Positions 1-5,438 of a DNA stretch of 7,376 bases are shown here, in pieces (positions within the stretch are counted from its first letter, which is position 1; each line of letters opens with the position of its first letter). The notes beneath the pieces are model-generated. The model saw only the letters and a program-made list of their open reading frames with translations, was not told the origin of the DNA and did not search any database. Position numbers and translations under genes: made by a program. Location of the stretch: positions 35,737 through 43,112 of the forward strand of contig DMLA01000018.1 of the NCBI GenBank assembly GCA_003453555.1, in the 5' to 3' direction. This stretch comes from Chloroflexota bacterium. GTDB lineage: Bacteria; Chloroflexota; Anaerolineae; UBA7937.

Positions 1-103
1 CTTCATCGGGCTTTAGTCTTGTTCTGGCTCTTGCGCGTGCGGCGAGAAAAGATATTAGAGCCAAAGCGATAATCGCACTGCCTATACAAACAGTTGTGCT
101 CAT
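1..103 (-). CDS. N-terminal fragment of a small membrane-anchored protein, unknown function
   Basis: An open frame begins with ATG at 103-101 and stays open to the window edge, giving 34 codons; the 3' end is missing. The peptide starts MSTTVCIGSAIIALALISFL, a single hydrophobic segment at about residues 5-22, followed by a strongly basic stretch (ARARARTRLKP). That charge pattern suggests a one-pass anchor with the remainder in the cytoplasm, by the positive-inside rule. An in-frame TAG lies five codons upstream, so this ATG is the earliest possible start. It is preceded by AAGGGAG close to the ATG, a usable ribosome-binding site. It follows the 32-residue basic protein by 35 bases, so the two are probably co-transcribed. 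I do not recognise a family, and an uncleaved signal anchor of a longer protein is equally possible. Confidence 0.5.
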   Translation of the reverse strand, partial: MSTTVCIGSAIIALALISFLAARARARTRLKPDE

Positions 104-138
104 CTCTCCCTTTTTCTACGAAGACCCCTAACTGCGCA

Positions 139-237
139 TCACTTCTTCCGTTTCCTTTGCCAGCGGGTCCTCTTTAGCAGTTTTTTATGCTTGTGCTTGG
201 CTATTTTCTTCTTCCGCCATTTCTTGACGTTAGGCAC
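139..237 (-). CDS. bS22-like / AURKAIP1-COX24 domain mini-protein (32 aa)
   Basis: A GTG-initiated frame of 32 codons ends at TGA (141-139). The product is extremely basic: about 20 of 32 residues are Lys or Arg, plus two His and no acidic residue. It reads MPNVKKWRKKK then a KHKHKKLLKRTRWQR core. The spacing of K-x-R-x-K, KxH, LL and TRxQR matches, without gaps, what I remember of the actinobacterial small-subunit protein bS22 and the bacterial AURKAIP1/COX24 domain family (about 33 aa). Family knowledge: bS22 binds 16S rRNA in the small ribosomal subunit; function here is inferred. GTG at 237 is the first ATG/GTG/TTG in a frame opened by a TAA at 300-298. An AGGAAGG motif lies 11 bases upstream, which is rather far. 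It sits 44 bases after rmlA. A chance Lys/Arg-rich frame is unlikely given the match to the family length and pattern. Confidence 0.8.
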   Translation of the reverse strand: MPNVKKWRKKKIAKHKHKKLLKRTRWQRKRKK

Positions 238-248
238 TGCCCATCTTT

Positions 249-255
249 CCTTCCT
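249..255 (-). promoter_or_regulatory. Ribosome-binding site serving the mini-protein or a 4-codon leader ORF
   Basis: AGGAAGG on the minus strand at 255-249 is the only good Shine-Dalgarno sequence before the 32-codon gene. It is 4 bases from an ATG at 244-242 that opens a 4-codon frame (M-G-S-A-stop, 244-230), and 11 bases from the GTG at 237-235 that opens the real frame. The tiny frame overlaps the GTG start, so ribosomes could be delivered to the GTG by termination and re-initiation. That coupling is inference. Confidence 0.45.
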
Positions 256-281
256 AAGATCTAGGGTAGTTAACCCTCTTT

Positions 282-1346
282 CTACAGTATCCCTACCTTA
301 CTATGGTCTCCCAAGGTCATCTTATAAGCCTTCGGTTTCTTAGGGGAGCGGGTGATCTCTACATACCGCCCGATGAGGCTGTCTTCGATCCGGCTCTCGA
401 CATCGATGATGCGGCTATGTTCCAGGACGATGCAATGTTCCAACTCCGAGTCTTCGATGAGGACGTGGTGGTAGACGGAGGTGAAAGGCCCGATATAGGA
501 GTTGATGATCTCGCTCTCCTCGCCGATGATGGCTGGCCCGCGGATGACGCTGTTTTTGACTCGGGCCCCTCTCTCGATGGTCACCTTGCCGTTGACCTGG
601 GAATCCTTGTCCACCTGCCCCTCTATGTGGGGCTGGAGTTCCTCTAGGACCAGACGGTTAGCCTCTAGGATGTCGCCCGGCTTCCCGGTGTCGATCCAAG
701 CGCCGGCGATGATCTGGGGAGAGACTTTTAATCCCTGGTCGATGAGGTATTGGATGGTGTCGGTGATCTCCAGTTCGCCACGGGCTGAAGGCCGGATATT
801 GTTCACCGCTTCGAAGACATGGTGGTCGAACATGTATATCCCGATCACCGCCAGATCGCTCTGGGGCGCCTGGGGTTTCTCTACCAGCCGCACCACCCTA
901 CCATCCTTCAGTTCCGCCACACCGAAATCTTGAGGGTTAGGGACCTTGTAAAGATGGATCTGGCAGGCCGGGGCCTCGTTTTCGAAGTTCCGCACCAGGG
1001 GCACGATGCCATCGCGGACGAAGTTGTCGCCCAAAAATAGGACGAACCGATCTTCTTGGATAAAATCTTGGGCGACTTTTACCCCGTGGGCGATGCCCAG
1101 AGGTACCGGCTGCTCGATGTAGGTAACTTGAGCCCCGAATTTGCTACCGTCTCCCACCGCGGCCATGATCTGGTCTTTGGTATCCCCTACCACTATCCCC
1201 AGATCGGTGATCCCCGCTTCCACCAGGTTCTCGATAGCGTAGAAGAGGACCGGCTTGTTGGCCACGGGCACCAGTTGCTTGGCCCCCGTATAGGTGAGGG
1301 GGTAGAGACGAGTACCTTTGCCGCCGGAGAGGATCAAGCCTTTCAT
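282..1346 (-). CDS. rmlA: Glucose-1-phosphate thymidylyltransferase, long form
   Basis: This enzyme joins dTTP and glucose-1-phosphate to make dTDP-glucose in the cytoplasm, the first step to dTDP-rhamnose and other dTDP-sugars. The 354-residue protein has a nucleotidyltransferase domain at about 1-240, followed by a left-handed beta-helix (hexapeptide-like repeats) at about 245-345. Visible signature parts are the nucleotide loop GGKGTRLYPLT (8-18) with Lys23, QPVPLGIAHG (79-88), LGDNF with metal-binding Asp107, EKP (156-158), GELEITD (190-196) and AWIDTG with Asp219. Short RmlA enzymes are about 290 aa and lack the helix; this belongs to the longer type, whose loop reads GAKQLVPVANKP rather than TKQLLPVYDKP. 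The ATG is preceded by GGGGG at 1357-1353, 6 bases away. It is 60 bases after the kinase gene. No rmlB, rmlC or rmlD is in the window. Another dTDP-hexose or UDP-glucose substrate is possible but less likely. Confidence 0.92.
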   Translation of the reverse strand: MKGLILSGGKGTRLYPLTYTGAKQLVPVANKPVLFYAIENLVEAGITDLGIVVGDTKDQIMAAVGDGSKFGAQVTYIEQPVPLGIAHGVKVAQDFIQEDRFVLFLGDNFVRDGIVPLVRNFENEAPACQIHLYKVPNPQDFGVAELKDGRVVRLVEKPQAPQSDLAVIGIYMFDHHVFEAVNNIRPSARGELEITDTIQYLIDQGLKVSPQIIAGAWIDTGKPGDILEANRLVLEELQPHIEGQVDKDSQVNGKVTIERGARVKNSVIRGPAIIGEESEIINSYIGPFTSVYHHVLIEDSELEHCIVLEHSRIIDVESRIEDSLIGRYVEITRSPKKPKAYKMTLGDHSKVGIL

Positions 1347-1406
1347 AATGTACCCCCGATGAGGATAGAGGGATGGGCACCAGTTACAGGAGGCACCTTG
1401 AGCCCT

Positions 1407-2093
1407 CTACGCTTGTTTCTGTTCCGCATAATAGCGGTGGAGGCTGATGTCCATACGCACGTTATTGAGGACCGCCCCTACTAGGCGGGCGTTAACCTTC
1501 TCCAGGAGCGCTTTGGCTCGCTGGGCGTGATCCCGCTTGGTAGTGCCAGCGTTTATCACCAGTAACACCCCATCCACCTTGGAGGCCAAGACCGCCGCAT
1601 CGGTCACCGCTATGATGGGCGGGGCGTCGAAGAGGACAAGGTCCGCCCTTTCCCGCAAGGTGGCGATGATCTCCTCCATCCGCCGGGAGCCCAGAAGTTC
1701 CGAAGGGTTGGGCGGGAGGGGCCCGCTGGGGAGCAGTTTCAGGTTCGGGACCGGTGTCTCTTGAAGGGGAGGGTTTTTGAAAGCCTCTTCATCGACGACC
1801 ATGGTGGTCAGCCCTACGCCGTTTTCCACCTCAAAGATCTCATGCTGAGAGGGGCGGCGGAGGTCGCAATCCACCAGGATCACCTTCTTTTCTGCCTGGG
1901 CTAAGGTGACGGCCAGGTTGGCCAGGGTGGTCGATTTCCCCTCCTCGGGGCCAGCGGAGGTGACGACCATGGTTCTGAGGGGCTTATCTAGGCTGGAGAA
2001 CTCCAGATTGGTGCGCAAGGTCCTATAAGCCTCGCTGATGGGAGAGCGAGGGTTGCTAATAGTGATTAGGCTCTCCTGGCGGTTGTTAGCCAT
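1407..2093 (-). CDS. BY-kinase (CpsD/CapB-type tyrosine autokinase) of polysaccharide export
   Basis: This cytoplasmic P-loop protein (228 aa from the chosen start) matches bacterial tyrosine kinases that regulate capsule and exopolysaccharide assembly by binding the tail of a Wzz/CpsC partner. Visible motifs are the oligomerisation motif ExxRxxR (EAYRTLR, 21-27), Walker A GPEEGKST (48-55), Walker A' VILVDCDLRRP (71-81, with Asp75 and Asp77), the family stretch LPSGPLPPNPSELL (121-134) and Walker B LVLFDAPP (152-159, Asp156). The C-terminal tyrosine cluster is reduced: only RYY near the end (LHRYYAEQKQA), where the family often has three or more tyrosines. I start at ATG 2093 because GGAGG (2104-2100) lies 6 bases before it; an in-frame ATG at 2108 would add five residues (MWRMI). 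It has no membrane segment, so the adaptor must be separate, as in CapA/CapB. The Wzz gene 28 bases upstream is the obvious partner. Confidence 0.9.
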   Translation of the reverse strand: MANNRQESLITISNPRSPISEAYRTLRTNLEFSSLDKPLRTMVVTSAGPEEGKSTTLANLAVTLAQAEKKVILVDCDLRRPSQHEIFEVENGVGLTTMVVDEEAFKNPPLQETPVPNLKLLPSGPLPPNPSELLGSRRMEEIIATLRERADLVLFDAPPIIAVTDAAVLASKVDGVLLVINAGTTKRDHAQRAKALLEKVNARLVGAVLNNVRMDISLHRYYAEQKQA

Positions 2094-2099
2094 TATCAT

Positions 2100-2104
2100 C
2101 CTCC
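2100..2104 (-). promoter_or_regulatory. Ribosome-binding site that fixes the kinase start
   Basis: GGAGG on the minus strand at 2104-2100 is 6 bases upstream of the ATG at 2093 and lies inside the five-codon extension that would result from the ATG at 2108. No comparable site precedes 2108, so the shorter start is preferred. Confidence 0.65.
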
Positions 2105-2121
2105 ACATCAGTACGCATTAG

Positions 2122-2832
2122 TTATCTGCGGCGGAACCACCATCGCCGTCGAGGGGGGTTGGTGCTCCCTTCCCCGCTGGAGATGGTAGGGATGGAACCC
2201 AAAACCGCCACCCCCACATACCGCTCCATATCCTCTGGAGAACGGATGACATCAGCCTCCCGGTATTCCAGGAGGAGAGCGGAAAGAGCCCCTAAGCCCA
2301 GGCCCAAGATGGCTCCTGCTAAGAGCAAGGGTTTCGTCCGGGGCCAGTGTTGCCAGTAACTCCTGGCCTGCTTCAGGACCTCTATCTCTATCCTTTCGGC
2401 AGGGTCTACGCTCAGGTTTCTTTCCGCGTGATACTCCACGAACTCTTGGGCAAAGGCGTTGGCTACCAGTTTGGCCATCTCTCCATCGGGCAGGTCGGCC
2501 TCGACCTGGATTAAGAAGTTTTCCTCCTCGGGGGTGGTGTGCACCCGCTTCAGAAGCTCTTCCGGGGAGAGCGCCAGGGGTACCCGGGCCAGGACCCGTC
2601 GGGCCATAGCGGTATTGTGAACCTGGAGGCTGAATTGTGTTAGCAGTTGATTGGCCGATAAGACGATGTTGTAATCCCAGACCGCTGGGGTCACCTGGAG
2701 GGTGGCTTGGGCGCGGTAGACAGGTCTCTGGGTCTTGGCGAAGAGGAGAGCCCCCAAGGTGGTGAAGATGGTGATGAGGATGATGACCCCACCGCGCCTC
2801 CAGAGGAGTTGGGCGTACTTCCTCAATTCCAT
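2122..2832 (-). CDS. Wzz/CpsC-type chain-length regulator, copy A
   Basis: The 236-aa protein has the standard layout of a polysaccharide co-polymerase: a short basic cytosolic start (MELRKY), a first membrane segment at about 14-32, an outside domain of about 135 residues, a second membrane segment at about 168-188 preceded by a proline motif (WPRTKP), and a cytosolic tail of about 48 residues. The tail carries IRSPEDMERYVGVAVLGSIP, a stretch typical of Wzz proteins next to the membrane, and ends in RRRWWFRRR. The outside domain is short and lacks the long coiled coil of enteric Wzz, resembling Gram-positive CpsC/CapA. By position it is the likely activating partner of the BY-kinase that follows. 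Its ATG overlaps the end of copy B by 10 bases, with AAGGA at 2843-2839, so translation is probably coupled. It aligns with copy B without gaps over about 217 residues, roughly 42% identical by hand count. Confidence 0.88.
   Translation of the reverse strand: MELRKYAQLLWRRGGVIILITIFTTLGALLFAKTQRPVYRAQATLQVTPAVWDYNIVLSANQLLTQFSLQVHNTAMARRVLARVPLALSPEELLKRVHTTPEEENFLIQVEADLPDGEMAKLVANAFAQEFVEYHAERNLSVDPAERIEIEVLKQARSYWQHWPRTKPLLLAGAILGLGLGALSALLLEYREADVIRSPEDMERYVGVAVLGSIPTISSGEGSTNPPRRRWWFRRR
2204..2269 (-). repeat. Direct repeat unit 1 (in Wzz copy A), matches 2923-2988
   Basis: This 66-base stretch aligns without gaps to 2923-2988 in copy B with 9 mismatches by hand count (57 of 66, about 86%). 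Both encode the tail section from the end of the second membrane segment through the IRSPxDxERYVGVAV motif. The rest of the two genes is much less alike. Confidence 0.75.
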
Positions 2833-3551
2833 GATCGGTCCTTATCTGGCCCTCTCTGTTTATGCCGCCGCAGCGAAACACCGGCCCCCTTCTCAGGGTT
2901 TATGGCGGGGATGGTCCCTATCACCGCCACCCCTACATAACGCTCCACATCCTGGGGAGAACGGATGATACCAGCCTCCAGGTATTCAAGACCGAGGGCT
3001 AGAAGCCCTCCCAGCAGGAAGCCCAGGACGGCTCCCGAGAGGGCCAAAGTGGTGGGCTTTGGCCATTGCACGTGGCCCCACTTAGCGGGCTCCAGAACGA
3101 GGATGTCCACCTGATTGCGCCGATCGATGCCCAGGTTACGGGTGGCCTGGTATTCTGCGAAATCTGTAGCCAGAGCGTTAGCCACTTCCTGGGTCACCTC
3201 CGGGTCTGGCCAGTCCACATCGATCTGGATGAGGAACTCGTCGGCTCGGGAGGCCGCGCTGATATGTTCTAGCAACCTCTCGGGTGGGATATCTAACTCC
3301 AGCTGGTCGATGATCTTTTGGACCCGATCTGGGGTCTGGATTTGGAAGCAGAACTGTCTCAGAAGGTTCTCAGCGGCCATCGTCAATCCGAAATCTGGTC
3401 GGGCGGGGATCACCTGCAGGATGGCGGTAGAGCGATAGGTAACCTCCTGCGTCTTGGCGAAAACTACCGCACTAGCCGCGGTTATCACCGCTACCAAGAG
3501 GGTTATCCACCCTCGCTTGAGAAACACTCTGGCGTACCGCTTCAACTCCAT
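2823..3551 (-). CDS. Wzz/CpsC-type chain-length regulator, copy B
   Basis: This 242-aa paralogue of copy A keeps the same architecture: membrane segments at about 14-32 and 169-188, and an outside domain with DEFLIQ, VANALA and TRNLGID at the same residue numbers as in copy A. The cytosolic motif is IRSPQDVERYVGVAVIGTIP and the tail is hydrophilic and basic. Ungapped alignment through residue 217 indicates tandem duplication. The outside segments differ most, which would be expected if the copies set different chain lengths or recognise different partners (inference). The ATG at 3551 has AGGAG (3562-3558) 6 bases upstream. The preceding gap of 59 bases is the second longest in the run and holds a weak promoter-like sequence. 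Its stop codon lies inside the start of copy A (shared sequence ATGGAATTGA). It could act with copy A as a mixed oligomer. Confidence 0.86.
   Translation of the reverse strand: MELKRYARVFLKRGWITLLVAVITAASAVVFAKTQEVTYRSTAILQVIPARPDFGLTMAAENLLRQFCFQIQTPDRVQKIIDQLELDIPPERLLEHISAASRADEFLIQIDVDWPDPEVTQEVANALATDFAEYQATRNLGIDRRNQVDILVLEPAKWGHVQWPKPTTLALSGAVLGFLLGGLLALGLEYLEAGIIRSPQDVERYVGVAVIGTIPAINPEKGAGVSLRRHKQRGPDKDRSWN
2923..2988 (-). repeat. Direct repeat unit 2 (in Wzz copy B), matches 2204-2269
   Basis: The partner of the 2204-2269 repeat, offset by 719 bases. It lies in the same place within the paralogous gene, so it comes from duplication of the gene rather than from an inserted repeat element. 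Confidence 0.75.
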
Positions 3552-3577
3552 TCTCGACTCCTAAGTCGGCGAAGACT

Positions 3578-3606
3578 ATTTTACCACACCTTCCCCCAGC
3601 GGGCAA
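3578..3606 (-). promoter_or_regulatory. Possible internal sigma-70-like promoter before Wzz copy B
   Basis: On the minus strand TTGCCC (3606-3601) and TAAAAT (3583-3578) are separated by exactly 17 bases. They match the -35 and -10 consensus at 4 of 6 and 5 of 6 positions. Transcription would start near 3571, about 20 bases before the ATG of copy B and ahead of its AGGAG. Such matches occur by chance, and all flanking genes are already closely packed, so this is only a candidate for separate expression of the last Wzz pair, the kinase and rmlA. Confidence 0.28.
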
Positions 3607-3610
3607 AGGG

Positions 3611-4324
3611 CTAGGGTCTCCAGTGACGCAACCGTTCCCAGATAGAAGGGGCGGGGATGCGGCCCAGAACCGGTATCCCCAAAGCCTCCACCTCTTTCGC
3701 CTCTCGGATAGTATCGTCCAGGTAGTCTAGGAGAAAGGCCAGCCCTAGGCCGGCTATGAGCCCCAAAAGGAGTCGGATGGGAAGATCGAGCCTTTCTCGC
3801 AAAGGGATACCCAGGGGGACGACCTTGGGCCCATCGAACACAGACATCTGGGGAGCCTCGCCTAGGAGGCGAGCGAAATATTTGGGGCTCTCCTCCCGCA
3901 AAGCCTCAACCGTGGCCTCGGCGATAGCCAGAGCCTCCTCAGGGTCATGCCAGGTGATCCGCAGGGTCAAAAGGCGATGGACCTTCTCTGAGGAGGTCGA
4001 GCCTTGGACCACCCCCGGGGGAACGGTTATCCCCTGTCCCACCAGCCGTCTGCTGACGCTATCGGCGATGACATCGCCGGTTACAAACCCGCTGAAGTCG
4101 TCCATCAGATACTCGGTGGCCAAAGCGGCATAGTAGCGGGGATCGAAAGCCCCCTGCTCCGAGGCGGGAAGGGGAGGTACGTCGATGATCAAGCGGACGT
4201 TGGCTTGGTAGAGAGGGACGGAGGGGGAAGGGAAGAGGAGGCTCGCTATTAAGGCCACCAGGGGTAGTAGGATGACCACCCACAAATTTCGCCTCATGAT
4301 CTTCCCATATTGGCGGAGTTCCAT
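3611..4324 (-). CDS. Divergent Wzz-domain protein, copy C
   Basis: The 237-aa protein shares the start MELRxY, membrane segments at about 14-31 and 181-199, and the overall size of copies A and B. The middle is clearly different: it has a Pro-rich LIIDVPPLPASEQ (45-57) after the first segment, and a weaker proline motif (PLGIP, 170-174) before the second. The tail has LDDTIREAKEVEALGIPVLGRIP, the common Wzz/BY-kinase partner form, rather than the IRSPxDxERYVGVAV form shared by A and B. It is therefore an older paralogue or an independently acquired one. It begins 1 base after the stop of the GT4 gene, with a strong AAGGAGG (4336-4330) at 5 bases spacing. Its stop is followed by a 59-base gap to copy B. 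Its role is chain-length control or assembly of an export complex; which polymer is unknown. Confidence 0.82.
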   Translation of the reverse strand: MELRQYGKIMRRNLWVVILLPLVALIASLLFPSPSVPLYQANVRLIIDVPPLPASEQGAFDPRYYAALATEYLMDDFSGFVTGDVIADSVSRRLVGQGITVPPGVVQGSTSSEKVHRLLTLRITWHDPEEALAIAEATVEALREESPKYFARLLGEAPQMSVFDGPKVVPLGIPLRERLDLPIRLLLGLIAGLGLAFLLDYLDDTIREAKEVEALGIPVLGRIPAPSIWERLRHWRP

Positions 4325-4325
4325 A

Positions 4326-5426
4326 CTACCCTCCTTTCCTCGTCTGGGCCCATCTCTCCTCTATGAACCCCTGAAGTTGGGCTTTGAACCTTTTCAGATC
4401 GTATTTGGCTGCATGAGCCCTTATAGTGAGGGGATCAAAGCGCCGGTCATCGAAATTCTTAACCGTCCTGGCCAGGGACTCAGCCGATTGTGGGCTGAAC
4501 AAGAGGCCGGTCTCCCCCTCGACCACCGTCTCCAGGGCTCCACCGCCGGCGTAGGCGATGACCGGCCTCCCGCAGGCCATGGCCTCCAGGGGAACCAGGC
4601 CGAAATCCTCCTGACCAGGGAAGATGAGGGCCCGGCAGCGGGAGAGGTAATGAGTTAACCGCCCATCCGGTAGGCGACCCAGGAACTTGATATTCGGTCC
4701 AGAAATGGCTTTGAGCCTCTTTTCGTCTCTCCCCTCGCCGATGATGAAGAGAGGGAGCCCCAGGTTGTTGAAGGCCTGGATGACGATATCGATCCGCTTA
4801 TAAGGGATGAGGCGAGAAACGATGAGGAAATAATCCTCAGGGCTACTTGCTGCCTGGAACCTCTCCGTGTCCACCGGCGGGTAGATGACGGTCGAATCCC
4901 GTTGGTAGAACCTCTCGATCCGCTCCCGCACCTCTTGGGAGATGGCCACGAAGTGGTCTACCCTATCGGCCGCGGCTCGGTCCCGGGGACGCAACCGATC
5001 TATTAAAAGGGGCAGAAAGGCCCGCATCAACCAGGGTATCCTCTCCCTTGCCACATATTCCTCATAGTTCCATAGGAACCTGGTGGGGGTGAGGCAGTAG
5101 CAGATATGCAAAGTACCTGGCGATCTCCTTACTCCGTGGCAGAAGGCGCTCTTATTGCTGATTATCAACTCGTAGCCGGAGAGGTCGAAACTTTCGAAGG
5201 CCCAGGGGTAAAGAGGCAGGAAGGGTTGATGATGCTGGTTTACGAAGGGGAGGCGGTTCAGCCAAGAGGGACGGATATCCCACCCCTGCCACTCCCTAGG
5301 CATCGCCTCTGGCCAATAGATGGAGGTGTAGATGGGGGCCCCTGGGTACATCTCGTGGAGGGCGGAGAGCACCTGCTCCGCCCCTCCGTATTGGTTTAAC
5401 CAGTCATGGATGATGGCGACTTTCAT
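4326..5426 (-). CDS. Family 4 (GT-B fold, retaining) glycosyltransferase
   Basis: The 366-aa protein transfers a sugar from a nucleotide donor, in the cytoplasm or at the inner membrane face, onto a growing polysaccharide unit. The N-terminal Rossmann domain opens MKVAIIHDWLNQYGGAEQ, with the Gly-rich acceptor loop YGGAE at 13-17. The C-terminal domain has VSRLIPYKRIDI (203-214), with Arg205 and Lys210 placed like the phosphate-binding Arg/Lys of GT4 enzymes, then GEGRDEKRL (230-238) and the E-x7-E motif EDFGLVPLE (Glu273 and Glu281) followed by AMACGRPVIAYAGGG. Length and motifs are complete. The HDWL start resembles WbaZ-type mannosyl or related transferases, but donor and linkage cannot be read from the sequence. 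The start lacks a clear ribosome-binding site (only GGGGGAA about 19 bases upstream), and the gap to the TPR gene is 12 bases, so it may rely on coupling to that gene. Confidence 0.9.
   Translation of the reverse strand: MKVAIIHDWLNQYGGAEQVLSALHEMYPGAPIYTSIYWPEAMPREWQGWDIRPSWLNRLPFVNQHHQPFLPLYPWAFESFDLSGYELIISNKSAFCHGVRRSPGTLHICYCLTPTRFLWNYEEYVARERIPWLMRAFLPLLIDRLRPRDRAAADRVDHFVAISQEVRERIERFYQRDSTVIYPPVDTERFQAASSPEDYFLIVSRLIPYKRIDIVIQAFNNLGLPLFIIGEGRDEKRLKAISGPNIKFLGRLPDGRLTHYLSRCRALIFPGQEDFGLVPLEAMACGRPVIAYAGGGALETVVEGETGLLFSPQSAESLARTVKNFDDRRFDPLTIRAHAAKYDLKRFKAQLQGFIEERWAQTRKGG
4330..4336 (-). promoter_or_regulatory. Strong ribosome-binding site for Wzz copy C, inside the GT4 gene end
   Basis: AAGGAGG at 4336-4330 lies in the last codons of the glycosyltransferase gene, just before its stop TAG (4328-4326), and is 5 bases from the ATG at 4324. 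It is the best Shine-Dalgarno match in the window and implies tight translational linkage of the two genes. Confidence 0.7.
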
Positions 5427-5438
5427 AATCTGCTTTTT

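Noticed and set aside
263..277. Hairpin AGGGT-AGTTA-ACCCT between rmlA and the mini-protein gene, considered as a terminator
   Set aside because: The stem is only 5 bp and no run of T follows it on the minus strand, so it is too weak to call.
303..933. Plus-strand frames of 114 and 143 codons opposite rmlA
   Set aside because: They are antisense to a gene with complete family motifs, their translations show no recognisable domain, and every supported gene lies on the other strand.
1144..1380. Minus-strand frame of 78 codons across the start of rmlA
   Set aside because: It overlaps the nucleotide-binding loop of rmlA in another frame and has no family resemblance.
2252..2881. Minus-strand frame of 209 codons overlapping Wzz copies A and B
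   Set aside because: It is out of frame with two clear Wzz genes. Its product is rich in Pro, Gly and Arg in no pattern, typical of a shadow of high-GC coding DNA.
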